DNA of 64,000 nucleotides from Streptomyces sp. KL109B. GTDB taxonomy: Bacteria; Actinomycetota; Actinomycetes; Streptomycetales; Streptomycetaceae. Positions 8,055 to 17,087 of this stretch are shown here, piece by piece. The notes beneath the pieces are model-generated. The model did no database searches, was not told where the DNA came from, and worked only from the letters and a program-made list of their open reading frames with translations. A program made the position numbers and the translations under genes. The stretch covers positions 186,001 through 250,000 of the forward strand of contig NZ_JASERL010000004.1 in the NCBI RefSeq assembly GCF_030766935.1, in the 5' to 3' direction. Numbering within the stretch: the stretch's first letter is position 1; every line of letters begins with the position of its first letter.

Positions 8055-10706
8055 TCAGGCCTGCGGCAGGCGGTCCAGCTGGGCCTGGATGCGGGCGATG
8101 TCCTCGTCCGCCTTGACGAGCCGGCCCTTGATCTTGTCGACCACGTGGTCCGGGGCCTTGGCGAGGAACGCCTCGTTGCCGAGCTTGCCCTCGGAGGCCG
8201 CCTTGTCCTTCTCGGCGGCGGCGAGGTCCTTGGCGAGGCGCTTGCGCTCCGCCGCGACGTCGATCGCGCCGGACAGGTCGAGCGCCACCTCGGCGCCCGC
8301 GACCGGCAGCGTGGCGGTGGCGGTGAAGCCCTCGCCCTCGGGCTGCAGCTTGAGCAGCTGGCGGATGGCCGGCTCGTGCGCCACCAGGGACGTGCCGTCC
8401 AGGGTGAGGCGGGCCGGGACGCGCTGGCCCGCCTTGAGGCCCTGGTCGCCCTTGAAGCGGCGGACCTCGGTGACGACCTGCTGGAGCGTCGCGATCTCCT
8501 GCTCGGCGGCCTCGTCGCGGAAGCCACCCGGTGCGTCAGCACCAGGAACAGACACAGCCTTGGGCCAGTCCGAGATGACGATGGACTCGCCGCCCGTGAG
8601 CGTCGTCCAGAGGGTCTCCGTGACGAACGGGACGATCGGGTGGAGGAGACGCAGCATGACGTCCAGGACCTCGCCGAGGACCCGGCCCGACACCTTCGCC
8701 GGCTCGCCGCCCGCCATGAACGTCGTCTTCGACAGCTCGACGTACCAGTCGAAGACCTCGTCCCACGCGAAGTGGTAGAGCGAGTCGGAGAGCTTCGCGA
8801 ACTGGTAGTCGTCGTAGAACGCGTCGACCTCGGCGACCGTCTTGTTGAGGCGGGAGAGGATCCAGCGGTCGGTCGCCGTCATCTCGTCCGCGGCCGGGAG
8901 CGGGCCCTCGACCGTGGCGCCGTTCATGAGCGCGAAGCGGGTCGCGTTCCAGATCTTGTTGGCGAAGTTCCGGGACGCCTGGACCCAGTCCTCGCCGATC
9001 GGGACGTCGATGCCCGGGTTGGCGCCGCGCGCGAGCGTGAAGCGCAGCGCGTCGGAGCCGTAAGTGTCCATCCAGTCCAGCGGGTTGACCGCGTTGCCGA
9101 AGGACTTCGACATCTTCTTGCCGTGCTCGTCACGGACCATGCCGTGGAAGGCGATGGTCTTGAAGGGGACCTCGCCGTCCATCGCGTACAGGCCGAACAT
9201 CATCATCCGGGCGACCCAGAAGAACATCAGGTCGTAGCCGGTGACCAGGGCCGAGTTCGGATAGAACTTGGCGAGGTCCTCGGTCTGCTCCGGCCAGCCC
9301 AGCGTGGAGAACGGCCACAGTCCTGAGGAGAACCAGGTGTCCAGGACGTCGGTGTCCTGGTGCCAGCCCTCGCCGCTCGGCGGCTGCTCGTCGGGGCCGA
9401 CGGCCACGGTCTCGCCGTTCGGGCCGTGCCAGACGGGGATGCGGTGGCCCCACCACAACTGGCGGGAGATGCACCAGTCGTTGAGGTTGTCGACCCAGTC
9501 GAAGTAGCGCTGCGTCAGGTCGGCGGGGTGGATGTTCGTCCGGCCGTCGCGGACCGCGTCGCCGGCCGCCTTGGCGAGCGGCTCGACCTTGACCCACCAC
9601 TGCAGCGAAAGGCGCGGCTCAAGGGTCGTCTTGCAGCGCGAGCAGTGCCCGACGGAGTGCGTGTACGGGCGCTTCTCGGCGACGATCCGGCCCTCGGCGC
9701 GCAGCGCGGCGACGATCGCCGAGCGCGCCTCGAAGCGGTCGAGTCCCTCGAAGGGGCCGTGGGCGGTGATGACGCCGCGCTCGTCGAGGACTTCGAGCGC
9801 CTCCAGGTCGTGGCGCTGGCCGATCGCGAAGTCGTTCGGGTCGTGGGCGGGGGTGACCTTGACGGCGCCCGTGCCGAACTCCGGGTCGACGTGCGTGTCC
9901 GCGACGACGGGGATCGTGCGGCCGGTCAGCGGCAGCTTGATCCGCTTGCCGACGAGGTGCGCGTACCGCTCGTCGTCCGGGTGGACGGCGACCGCGGTGT
10001 CGCCCAGCATCGTCTCCGCGCGCGTGGTCGCGACGACGATGGTGTCCTCGCCCTCGCCGTACTTCATGGAGACGAGCTCGCCGTCGTCGTCCTGGTAGTC
10101 GACCTCGATGTCCGAGATGGCCGTCAGGCAGCGCGGGCACCAGTTGCTGATGCGCTCGGCGCGGTAGATGAGGCCGTCGTCGAACATCTTCTTGAAGACG
10201 GTCTGGACGGCGCGGGAAAGCCCCTCGTCCATGGTGAAGCGGTCGCGGCTCCAGGCCACGCCGTTGCCCAGGCGCCGCATCTGGCCGGCGATCTGGCCGC
10301 CGGACTCGGCCTTCCACTGCCACACGCGCTCGACGAAGGCCTCGCGGCCGAGGTCGTGGCGGGACTTGCCCTCCTTGGCGAGCTCGCGCTCCACGACGTT
10401 CTGCGTGGCGATGCCCGCGTGGTCCATGCCGGGCTGCCACAGCGTCTCGTAGCCCTGCATGCGCTTGCGGCGGGTGAGGGCGTCGATCAGCGTGTGCTCG
10501 AAGGCGTGGCCCAGGTGCAGCGAGCCGGTGACGTTCGGCGGCGGGATGACGATCGTGTACGGCGGCTTCTCGCTCTTGGGATCGGCGTCGAAGTAACCGC
10601 GCTCTACCCAGCGCTCGTACAGCGGCCCCTCTACTTCGGCCGGCGCGTACTGGGTCGGCAGTTCGGAGGTGGGCGCTGGGGTCTGCTGCTGAGAGTTCTC
10701 GGTCAC
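8055..10706 (-). CDS. valS: Valine-tRNA ligase
   Basis: 883-residue class I aminoacyl-tRNA synthetase that charges tRNA-Val and edits misactivated threonine. The HIGH motif appears as HLGH near residue 63. KMSKS is intact in KKMSKSFGNAV near residue 530. The editing domain contains TTRAETMLGDTAVAVHPDD, and the C-terminal tRNA-binding coiled coil ends in EDIARIQAQLDRL. Full length for the actinobacterial enzyme. The start MTENSQQQTP follows an upstream region facing the proline-rich gene. It is monocistronic, bounded by a strong terminator downstream. Confidence 0.97.
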   Translation of the reverse strand: MTENSQQQTPAPTSELPTQYAPAEVEGPLYERWVERGYFDADPKSEKPPYTIVIPPPNVTGSLHLGHAFEHTLIDALTRRKRMQGYETLWQPGMDHAGIATQNVVERELAKEGKSRHDLGREAFVERVWQWKAESGGQIAGQMRRLGNGVAWSRDRFTMDEGLSRAVQTVFKKMFDDGLIYRAERISNWCPRCLTAISDIEVDYQDDDGELVSMKYGEGEDTIVVATTRAETMLGDTAVAVHPDDERYAHLVGKRIKLPLTGRTIPVVADTHVDPEFGTGAVKVTPAHDPNDFAIGQRHDLEALEVLDERGVITAHGPFEGLDRFEARSAIVAALRAEGRIVAEKRPYTHSVGHCSRCKTTLEPRLSLQWWVKVEPLAKAAGDAVRDGRTNIHPADLTQRYFDWVDNLNDWCISRQLWWGHRIPVWHGPNGETVAVGPDEQPPSGEGWHQDTDVLDTWFSSGLWPFSTLGWPEQTEDLAKFYPNSALVTGYDLMFFWVARMMMFGLYAMDGEVPFKTIAFHGMVRDEHGKKMSKSFGNAVNPLDWMDTYGSDALRFTLARGANPGIDVPIGEDWVQASRNFANKIWNATRFALMNGATVEGPLPAADEMTATDRWILSRLNKTVAEVDAFYDDYQFAKLSDSLYHFAWDEVFDWYVELSKTTFMAGGEPAKVSGRVLGEVLDVMLRLLHPIVPFVTETLWTTLTGGESIVISDWPKAVSVPGADAPGGFRDEAAEQEIATLQQVVTEVRRFKGDQGLKAGQRVPARLTLDGTSLVAHEPAIRQLLKLQPEGEGFTATATLPVAGAEVALDLSGAIDVAAERKRLAKDLAAAEKDKAASEGKLGNEAFLAKAPDHVVDKIKGRLVKADEDIARIQAQLDRLPQA

Positions 10707-10821
10707 GGGGCCAGTTTAGAGGGGTTACAAGCTCGTACTGAAACCGAATCCGGTGGAACGGATCGCACCCACGTACGTCAGGATGTCGGCAGCACATAAG
10801 CAACGGGAGGGAACGCGAGTA

Positions 10822-11877
10822 ATGAGCCACAACCAGCCGGGCCCGTACGGGAACCAGCCGCCCCAGCAGCCGGGCCCGTACGGTCAGCAGCCACAGCAGC
10901 CGGGCCCCTACGGTCAGCCGCCGCAGCCGGGCCCGTACGGCCAGCCGCCGCAGGCGCCGCAGCCCGGCTACGGTTACCCGCAGCAGCCGCCGCAGGCCCC
11001 GCCGCAGGCGCCGCAGGGCGTTCCGCCGCAGCAGCCGAATCCGTACGGTCAGCCGCCGCAGCAGCCGCCCGGCGGTTACAGCCAGCCCCAGCAGCCGGGC
11101 CCCTACGGTCAGCCCCCGCAGGCCCCGTACGGCCAGTACCCGCAGCAGCCGCCCACAGGCGGTGGTGGCGGCAAGAAGACGCTCGCCATCGTGCTCGGCG
11201 CGGTCGTCGTGGTGGCGGCGCTCGGCGTCGGGGGCTACTTCATCTTCGCCGGCGGCGACAGCGGCAGCGGCGGCGGCTCGGTCGCGGACGACGGCGCGCA
11301 CAAGCTGACGACGCCCGCCTCGGTCCTCGGCGGCGAGTACAAGAAGAGCGGCGGCGGCACGACCAGCAGCGGCAGCTTCAGCCAGAAGGATCTGGAGGAG
11401 GCCAAGGCGTGGGGCGTCACCGACCCGAAGAGCGTGAACGCCACGTACCAGGCCGGTTCCGGCGCCACGCAGAAGGCGATCAATTTCGGCGGCATCTACG
11501 GAAAGATCGAGGACCCGGAGAAGGTCGTCGACTCGCTCTTCTCCGAAATGCAGCGGAAGTCCAAGAGCAGCACCGACACCCTGGGCGGCGCCAAGGTCTC
11601 CTTCGAGGGCTCCCCCCAGAAGTTCACGCCGAGCGGCTTCAAGAACGGCGTCATGAAGTGCCAGAACGCCAAGTACGACATGGGCAGCGGCAGTTCGTCC
11701 GCCTCTGGCATGCCGTCCAGCTTCAAGATGCCGATGTGCGTGTGGGGTGACCACAGCACGGTCACGTACATCATGTACTCCGACGCGGGCGCCATCGTCG
11801 CGAAGGAGGAGACGCCGCTGAGCGAGGCGGCGGACACCACGGCGAAGCTGCGCGACGAGGTCCGCGTTCCCAAGTAG
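10822..11877 (+). CDS. Proline/glycine/tyrosine-rich single-pass membrane protein
   Basis: 351 residues. Residues 1-115 are a low-complexity cytoplasmic tail built of repeats such as QPGPYGQPPQ. One membrane helix follows (LAIVLGAVVVVAALGVGGYFIF, about 125-146), then a Gly/Ser linker and a roughly 190-residue outside domain with two cysteines (KCQNAKYD and MCVWGD). The ATG at 10822 follows GGGAGGGA. This gene commonly sits between valS and clpX in Streptomyces; its function is unknown. The external domain may bind a ligand, and the Pro-rich tail may mediate protein contacts (inference). A hairpin terminator follows and is shared with clpX. Confidence 0.88.
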   Translation: MSHNQPGPYGNQPPQQPGPYGQQPQQPGPYGQPPQPGPYGQPPQAPQPGYGYPQQPPQAPPQAPQGVPPQQPNPYGQPPQQPPGGYSQPQQPGPYGQPPQAPYGQYPQQPPTGGGGGKKTLAIVLGAVVVVAALGVGGYFIFAGGDSGSGGGSVADDGAHKLTTPASVLGGEYKKSGGGTTSSGSFSQKDLEEAKAWGVTDPKSVNATYQAGSGATQKAINFGGIYGKIEDPEKVVDSLFSEMQRKSKSSTDTLGGAKVSFEGSPQKFTPSGFKNGVMKCQNAKYDMGSGSSSASGMPSSFKMPMCVWGDHSTVTYIMYSDAGAIVAKEETPLSEAADTTAKLRDEVRVPK

Positions 11878-11913
11878 GCGGCCGCCGCCCCGGCAGCTGT
11901 GTGCTTACGGAGG

Positions 11914-11945
11914 AGGGCCCCGGTCGGATCTCCGACCGGGGCCCT
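11914..11945. terminator. Bidirectional terminator between the Pro-rich gene and clpX
   Basis: Perfect 15-bp stem AGGGCCCCGGTCGGA / TCCGACCGGGGCCCT with a two-base loop, placed between two convergent genes. Short outer arms (GCTTACG / CGTAAGC) can extend the stem. Confidence 0.8.
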
Positions 11946-11964
11946 TCCGCGTAAGCGAGCGGAG

Positions 11965-13251
11965 CTACGCCGACTTCTGTTCGCCGCCGTCGCTGCCGCG
12001 GGCGTCCCGCGGGATCAGCGTCGGGTTCACGTTCGAGTGGACGGCGTCCGCCGTGATGACGACGCGGGCCACGTCCTTGCGGGACGGGACCTCGTACATC
12101 ACCGACTGGAGGACCTCCTCCATGATGGCGCGCAGACCGCGCGCGCCGGTGCGGCGCAGGATCGCCTGGTCGGCGATGGCCTCGAGGGCCTCGCGCTCGA
12201 AGTCCAGCTCCACACCGTCGAGTTCGAAGAGCCGCTCGTACTGCTTGACGAGGGCGTTCTTCGGCTCGACGAGGATCTGGAGCAGCGCCTCGCGGTCGAG
12301 GTTGTGGACCGAGGTGATGACCGGGAGGCGGCCGATGAACTCGGGGATCATCCCGAACTTCACCAGGTCCTCCGGCATGACCTCCTGGAACTGGTCCTTC
12401 TCCTCCAGCTCGCGCTTGGAGTGCAGGGTCGCGCCGAAGCCGATGCCCTTGGCGCCCGCCCGCGACTCGATGATCTTCTCGAGCCCTGCGAACGCGCCGC
12501 CCACGATGAAGAGCACATTCGTGGTGTCGATCTGAATGAACTCTTGGTGCGGGTGCTTGCGGCCGCCCTGCGGCGGTACGGAAGCGGTGGTCCCCTCAAG
12601 GATCTTGAGGAGGGCCTGCTGTACGCCCTCACCGCTCACGTCACGCGTGATCGACGGGTTCTCCGACTTGCGGGCCACCTTGTCGATCTCGTCGATGTAG
12701 ATGATCCCGGTCTCGGCCTTCTTGACGTCGTAGTCGGCCGCCTGGATCAGCTTCAGCAGAATGTTCTCGACGTCCTCGCCGACGTACCCCGCCTCCGTCA
12801 GCGCCGTCGCGTCGGCGATGGCGAACGGGACGTTGAGCATGCGCGCCAGTGTCTGCGCGAGGAGCGTCTTTCCGGAGCCGGTCGGGCCGAGCAACAGGAT
12901 GTTGGACTTCGCGAGTTCGATCGCGTCGTCCCGCCCGTTCGCCCCGCCGTTCTCGCCGGCCTGGACGCGCTTGTAGTGGTTGTACACCGCGACGGACAGG
13001 GCCTTCTTGGCGGCTTCCTGTCCTACGACGTAGCTCTCGAGGAACTCGTAGATCTCGCGCGGCTTGGGAAGCTCTTCCCAGCGCACTTCGCTCGTCTCGG
13101 CGAGCTCTTCCTCGATGATCTCGTTGCAGAGGTCGATGCACTCGTCGCAGATGTACACACCGGGGCCTGCGATGAGCTTCTTGACCTGCTTCTGGCTCTT
13201 TCCACAGAACGAGCACTTGAGCAGATCGCCGCCGTCACCGATGCGTGCCAC
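11965..13251 (-). CDS. clpX: ATP-dependent Clp protease ATP-binding subunit ClpX
   Basis: 428-residue AAA+ unfoldase that feeds substrates to ClpP. The N-terminal zinc-binding domain has its four cysteines at 13, 16, 35 and 38. Walker A is GPTGSGKT near 125, Walker B is IIYIDEIDK, and the RSENPSITRDVSGEGVQQALLK segment with the sensor-2 region (TGARGLR) is intact. It lies about 170 bases downstream of clpP2, read in the same direction. A terminator hairpin lies beyond its stop. Expression from its own promoter is likely given the gap. Confidence 0.97.
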   Translation of the reverse strand: MARIGDGGDLLKCSFCGKSQKQVKKLIAGPGVYICDECIDLCNEIIEEELAETSEVRWEELPKPREIYEFLESYVVGQEAAKKALSVAVYNHYKRVQAGENGGANGRDDAIELAKSNILLLGPTGSGKTLLAQTLARMLNVPFAIADATALTEAGYVGEDVENILLKLIQAADYDVKKAETGIIYIDEIDKVARKSENPSITRDVSGEGVQQALLKILEGTTASVPPQGGRKHPHQEFIQIDTTNVLFIVGGAFAGLEKIIESRAGAKGIGFGATLHSKRELEEKDQFQEVMPEDLVKFGMIPEFIGRLPVITSVHNLDREALLQILVEPKNALVKQYERLFELDGVELDFEREALEAIADQAILRRTGARGLRAIMEEVLQSVMYEVPSRKDVARVVITADAVHSNVNPTLIPRDARGSDGGEQKSA

Positions 13252-13421
13252 GAGGTGCTTCCCCTTCGCCTGGGAGACGCTCGCGTAAAGCGGCTCCTGG
13301 TGCCTGTATCCGACGGTACCTTGCCGGGCCCCCCGTTCGGGCCCCCCTTGGCACGGTTCACTTCACCCCGTGGGGAGTTCGTGTCCGCGCCAAGGGGAAT
13401 GGCAGACGATACAGCGCCCTC

Positions 13422-14081
13422 TTACGCGATCGCCTCGTTGTTCATCTTGCGCGTCGAGATGATCTGGTCGACCAGGCCGTACTCGAGGGCGTCCTCGGCC
13501 GTGAGGATCTTGTCGCGCTCGATGTCGTCGCGGATCTTCTCGATCGGCGTCGTCGAGTGCTTGGCCAGGAGCTCCTCCAGCTGCGTACGCATACGGAGGA
13601 TCTCGTTGGCCGCGATCTCCAGGTCGGAGAGCTGCTCACGGCCGGTGCCGCCGGAGGGCTGGTGGATCAGCACGCGCGCGTTCGGCAGGGCCATGCGCTT
13701 GCCCGGCGTACCGGCGGCGAGGAGCACGGCGGCCGCGGAGGACGCCTGGCCCATGCAGACCGTCTGGATGTCCGGCTTCACGAACTGCATCGTGTCGTAG
13801 ATGGCCGTGAGGGCCGTGAACGAGCCGCCGGGGCTGTTGATGTAGATGGAGATGTCGCGGTCCGGGTCCATCGACTCCAGGCACAGCAGCTGCGCCATGA
13901 CGTCGTTGGCGGACGCGTCGTCGATCTGCACGCCGAGGAAGATGACGCGCTCCTCGAAGAGCTTCGCGTACGGGTCGTACTCGCGCACGCCCTGCGAGGT
14001 GCGCTCGACGAAGCGCGGCACCACGTAGCGGTTGTCGACCTGGGGGCCCTGGTACAGGCCGCTGCCGGGGAAGTTGTTCAT
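13422..14081 (-). CDS. clpP2: ATP-dependent Clp protease proteolytic subunit ClpP2
   Basis: 219 residues. Serine peptidase subunit of the Clp barrel. The catalytic Ser lies in MGQASSAAAVLL, the His in LIHQPSGG, and the Asp in the DIERDKILTAEDA region. The sequence NSPGGSFTAL marks the oxyanion region. I chose ATG 14081 (MNNFPGSGLYQGPQ), preceded by AGGACGG. It follows clpP1 by 61 bases, forming the clpP1-clpP2 operon found in Streptomyces, in which both subunits build one mixed protease (family knowledge). Confidence 0.95.
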   Translation of the reverse strand: MNNFPGSGLYQGPQVDNRYVVPRFVERTSQGVREYDPYAKLFEERVIFLGVQIDDASANDVMAQLLCLESMDPDRDISIYINSPGGSFTALTAIYDTMQFVKPDIQTVCMGQASSAAAVLLAAGTPGKRMALPNARVLIHQPSGGTGREQLSDLEIAANEILRMRTQLEELLAKHSTTPIEKIRDDIERDKILTAEDALEYGLVDQIISTRKMNNEAIA

Positions 14082-14142
14082 GTCGGTGTTCCGTCCTGGT
14101 GAGGGTGGGCTTGGCAGGCTTGGCCGGTGCTGATCGCGAGGA

Positions 14143-14760
14143 TCAGGCGCCGGTGCCGCCGCCGCCCGGAACGCCCGTAGCGGCAGTGATGATCTCGTCG
14201 ATGAGGCCGTACTCCTTGGCCTCCTCGGTGGTGAACCAGCGGTCGCGGTCACCGTCACGGATGATCGTCTCGACGGTCTGGCCGGAGTGCCGGGCCGTGA
14301 TCTCGGCCATCCGCTGCTTCGTACGCAGCAGGTACTCGGCCTGGATCTTCACGTCCGACGCGGTACCGCCGATGCCCGCGGAACCCTGGTGCATCAGGAT
14401 GTCGGTGTGCGGGAGCGCGAAGCGCTTGCCCGCGGTGCCGCCGGTCAGCAGGAACTGGCCCATGGAGGCGGCCATGCCCATGCCGATGGTGACGACGTCG
14501 TTCGGGATGTACTGCATGGTGTCGTAGACCGCCATGCCGGCCGTCACCGAGCCACCGGGGCTGTTGATGTAGAGGTAGATGTCCTTGTCCGGGTCGGCGG
14601 CAAGGAGCAGCATCTGCGCGGTGATCTTGTTCGCGATGTCGTCGTCGACCTGCTGGCCGAGGAAGACGATGCGCTCGCCGAGCAGCCGGTTGTAGACATG
14701 GTCGCCGAGGCCACCACCGATGGACGGCTCGCCTGCGGCGGAAGGCATCAGATTCGTCAC
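14143..14760 (-). CDS. clpP1: ATP-dependent Clp protease proteolytic subunit ClpP1
   Basis: 205 residues. The catalytic serine is in GMAASMGQFL, the histidine in LMHQGSAG and the third residue in RDRWFTTEEAKEYGLID. The N-terminal propeptide MTNLMPSAAGEP is probably removed. It is the first gene of the clpP1-clpP2 pair. About 140 bases upstream lies a ClgR-type box, the known activator site of this operon in S. lividans. In that species loss of clpP1 affects development (family knowledge). An alternative start is ATG 14748. Confidence 0.95.
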   Translation of the reverse strand: MTNLMPSAAGEPSIGGGLGDHVYNRLLGERIVFLGQQVDDDIANKITAQMLLLAADPDKDIYLYINSPGGSVTAGMAVYDTMQYIPNDVVTIGMGMAASMGQFLLTGGTAGKRFALPHTDILMHQGSAGIGGTASDVKIQAEYLLRTKQRMAEITARHSGQTVETIIRDGDRDRWFTTEEAKEYGLIDEIITAATGVPGGGGTGA

Positions 14761-14901
14761 GTATCCACCTGCTCGTCTCTGACGGCTACGCGCCGTCTCG
14801 CGTCTTTAGCTGGGGCCGGGGCGAGTGCGACGCACTCCCTGGCCCTCCTCTTCATGGACCCTAACGCGCGGGTCCCTCCGGGGAATCCCGCCAGTGCAAC
14901 T

Positions 14902-14917
14902 GTTCGCTGTGAGCGCA
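14902..14917 (-). promoter_or_regulatory. ClgR-type operator of clpP1-clpP2
   Basis: GTTCGCTGTGAGCGCA contains CGC-N5-GCG, the core of the ClgR activator site described for clpP1, clpC and lon in Streptomyces. It lies 142 bases upstream of the clpP1 start and has the expected half-sites; binding here is inferred. Confidence 0.55.
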
Positions 14918-14967
14918 GGTACGGGGCGCTTCGCTCTTGTACGGGTGGGCTGGGAACGGTGCCGCCA

Positions 14968-15078
14968 GGGGCGCGGGGAACTGCGCGCCCAGCCACGGCC
15001 GGCCCGAAGCCGCGACGGCGTCACACCCTGTGGCTCATGGCGCTCGTCGTGCGTTGCGCGCGCAGTTCCCCGCGCCCC
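14968..15078. repeat. Inverted pair of dispersed repeat family B
   Basis: GGGGCGCGGGGAACTGCGCG (14968-14987) and its exact reverse complement at 15059-15078 enclose 71 bases. Together they could form a very stable 20-bp cruciform or RNA hairpin. The core matches the copy at 6687-6706. Confidence 0.85.
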
Positions 15079-15096
15079 CAAGACAAAAGCAGAACA

Positions 15097-15128
15097 GGCC
15101 CCCCGGAACCGGACGGTTCCAGGGGGCC
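15097..15128 (-). terminator. Terminator hairpin after tig
   Basis: GGCCCCCCGGAACCG pairs with CGGTTCCAGGGGGCC (one mismatch) around a two-base loop, 27 bases past the tig stop. Confidence 0.72.
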
Positions 15129-15154
15129 CGCTCACACGCTACGCGCGGAGGCGC

Positions 15155-16549
15155 TTACGCCTCCTTGGACTCCTCGGCGGAGTCGGTGGACTCGGCGGCG
15201 GCCTCGGCGGCCTCGGTGGCCTCCTCCGTCTCCTCCTCGTCGTCCGAGAGGTCGACGACCTCGCCGTTGGTGTCCTTGACCGTGGCGGCCTCGACGACCG
15301 TGGCAAGGGCCTTTCCGCGGGCGACCTCGCCGACGAGCATCGGGACCTGGCCACCCTCGACGACGGCCTGGGCGAACTGGTCGGGGGACATGCCGGAGGA
15401 GGCGGCGCGGCGCATGAGGTGCTCGGTGAGCTCCTCCTGGCTGACGTTCAGCTTCTCCTTGTTGACGAGCTCGTCGAGGACGAACTGCGTCTTGATGCCC
15501 TTGACGGCCTGCTCGCTCGTCTCGGCGTCGAACTCCTCGACCGTCTTGCCCTGGATCTCGAGGAACTTCTCGAGGTTCAGGCCCATCTGGGCAAGCTGGT
15601 GGTTCTCGAGGTTGTGCTTGCGGGTGTTGACCTCGTCCTCGAGGAGCTTCTCCGGGACGGGGACCTCGACCAGCTCGAGCAGCTTCTCCAGGACGCGCTC
15701 CTGGGCCTGCGTGGCCTGGTCGTTCAGCTTCTGGTTCTCGAGGCGCTTGCGGCTGTCGGCCTTCAGCTCGTCGAGGGTGTCGAACTCGGAGGCGAGCTGC
15801 GCGAACTCGTCGTCGAGCTCCGGCAGTTCACGCTTGGCGACCTGGGTGACCTTGACGGTGACCTCGGCGTCCTTGCCCTCGGCGGAGCCGCCCTTGAGCT
15901 CGGAGGTGAAGGTGGCCTCGCCACCGGCCTCCAGGCCCTTGACGGCGTCGTCGATGCCGTCGAGGAGCTCGCCCGAGCCGATGGTGTACGAGACGCCGGA
16001 GGCGACGCCGTCCTCGAGGACCTCGCCCTCGACCTTGGCCTCCAGGTCGATCGTCACGACGTCGCCGTCCTCGGCGGCGCGCTCGACCGGCGCGGTGGAG
16101 GCGAAGCGGTCGCGCAGCTGCTCGACGGCCTTGTCGACGTCCTCTTCGGTGACCTCGGTGGCGTCGACCTCGACCTCGATGCCGGAGTAGTCCGGAATCT
16201 CGATCGTCGGGCGCACGTCGACCTCAGCGGTGAAGTTCAGCGTCTCGCCGTCCTTCAGGTCCGTGATGTCGACCTCGGGCTGACCGAGGACGTTGAGCTC
16301 CGCCTCGTTGACGGCCTCGGTGTAGAACTTCGGGAGCGCGTCGTTGACGGCCTCCTCCAGCACCGCACCGCGGCCGAAGCGCTGGTCGATGACGCGGGCC
16401 GGGATCTTGCCCTTGCGGAAGCCCTTCACCGTGACCTGCTGGTTGATCTTCTTGTACGCCGCGTCGAGGCTGTCCTTGAGCTCCTCGAAGGGCACCTCAA
16501 TGCTGAGCCGAACCCGGGTCGGGTTCAGGGTCTCGACGGCGCTCTTCAC
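15155..16549 (-). CDS. tig: Trigger factor (ribosome-associated chaperone and peptidyl-prolyl isomerase)
   Basis: 464 residues. The N-terminal ribosome-binding domain carries the signature GFRKGKIP near residue 43. The FKBP-type isomerase domain is central (about 155-245). The C-terminal helical arms end in a long acidic tail rich in Glu and Ala, typical of actinobacteria. The start is GTG at 16549 (MKSAVETLNPTRV), with AAGGAGACC seven bases upstream. It lies directly upstream of the clpP operon, forming the usual chaperone/protease cluster, but a terminator separates it from clpP1. Confidence 0.96.
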   Translation of the reverse strand: MKSAVETLNPTRVRLSIEVPFEELKDSLDAAYKKINQQVTVKGFRKGKIPARVIDQRFGRGAVLEEAVNDALPKFYTEAVNEAELNVLGQPEVDITDLKDGETLNFTAEVDVRPTIEIPDYSGIEVEVDATEVTEEDVDKAVEQLRDRFASTAPVERAAEDGDVVTIDLEAKVEGEVLEDGVASGVSYTIGSGELLDGIDDAVKGLEAGGEATFTSELKGGSAEGKDAEVTVKVTQVAKRELPELDDEFAQLASEFDTLDELKADSRKRLENQKLNDQATQAQERVLEKLLELVEVPVPEKLLEDEVNTRKHNLENHQLAQMGLNLEKFLEIQGKTVEEFDAETSEQAVKGIKTQFVLDELVNKEKLNVSQEELTEHLMRRAASSGMSPDQFAQAVVEGGQVPMLVGEVARGKALATVVEAATVKDTNGEVVDLSDDEEETEEATEAAEAAAESTDSAEESKEA

Positions 16550-16710
16550 GGTGGGTCTCCTTGGGGGCTGACTTCTGGGATCGTGCCCGGCTTGAGAGAC
16601 ACACGGGCATGCAGCTTGCATAGTAACGGCACGCCGCTGCTGACCCACAATGCGATCTTGACGCGATCTCGGAGAACCCCGGGGCGGTCTGACGACCTGC
16701 GCCCGAACGC

Positions 16711-16787
16711 TGGTCGGGGTGGCGGGATTTGAACCCACGGCCTTCCGCTCCCAAAGCGGACGCGCTACCAAGCTGCGCCACACCCCG
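16711..16787 (-). tRNA. tRNA-Pro (anticodon TGG)
   Basis: On the minus strand the gene runs from CGGGGTGTGGCGCAGC to the encoded CCA at 16711-16713. The acceptor stem CGGGGTG pairs with the 3' end. The anticodon arm is TCCGC-TTTGGGA-GCGGA, giving TGG, and the T-loop is TTCAAAT. All four arms are intact. Confidence 0.97.
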
Positions 16788-16926
16788 TCGGTGCGACACG
16801 TAGGGTACATGCCCGCAGGCAGTGCGGCTCCCGCCCTGCGGGCCGCCGGAAAGAGGGTGTGCACTCGGCGCCCTCGACCCGCTACGATGCCTGCGTACCG
16901 CGGTCACCGACCTGCGGTGCGGCTGT

Positions 16927-16997
16927 GCGGGCGTAGCTCAATGGTAGAGCCCTAGTCTTCCAAACTAGCTACGCGGGTTCGATTCCCGTCGCCCGCT
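16927..16997 (+). tRNA. tRNA-Gly (anticodon TCC)
   Basis: 71-base cloverleaf: acceptor GCGGGCG / CGCCCGC, D-arm GCTC-AATGGTA-GAGC, anticodon arm CTAGT-CTTCCAA-ACTAG (anticodon TCC), T-loop TTCGATT. No CCA is encoded. Divergent from tRNA-Pro. An intrinsic terminator follows at 17007. Confidence 0.97.
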
Positions 16998-17006
16998 CTG
17001 TGAATG

Positions 17007-17054
17007 GCCTCCGGCCCGGTTCCACTCCTTGTGGATCCGGGCCGGAGGCTTTTT
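17007..17054 (+). terminator. Intrinsic terminator after tRNA-Gly
   Basis: Stem GCCTCCGGCCCGG / CCGGGCCGGAGGC followed by TTTTT; nine bases after the tRNA. The best U-run terminator in the window. Confidence 0.9.
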
Positions 17055-17087
17055 CGTGGGTCTGCGCCGGGCGCCCGGGCCGCCGCC

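Larger units (their letters stand above)
14761..15154. other. Intergenic region between clpP1 and tig
   Basis: No gene. It holds, from right to left, the tig terminator (15097-15128), an inverted pair of family-B repeats (14968-15078) and a ClgR-type box (14902-14917), followed by the clpP1 promoter and leader. Confidence 0.75.

Noticed and set aside
10822..11170. Tandem repeat element at the start of the Pro-rich gene
   Set aside because: The repeats are in frame and encode a low-complexity Gly-Pro-Tyr-Gln tail with normal codon use; it is a coding feature, not a mobile repeat.
9619..11754. Long minus-strand frame across the Pro-rich gene and part of valS
   Set aside because: Antisense or out of frame with two well-supported genes; composition typical of GC-rich shadow frames.
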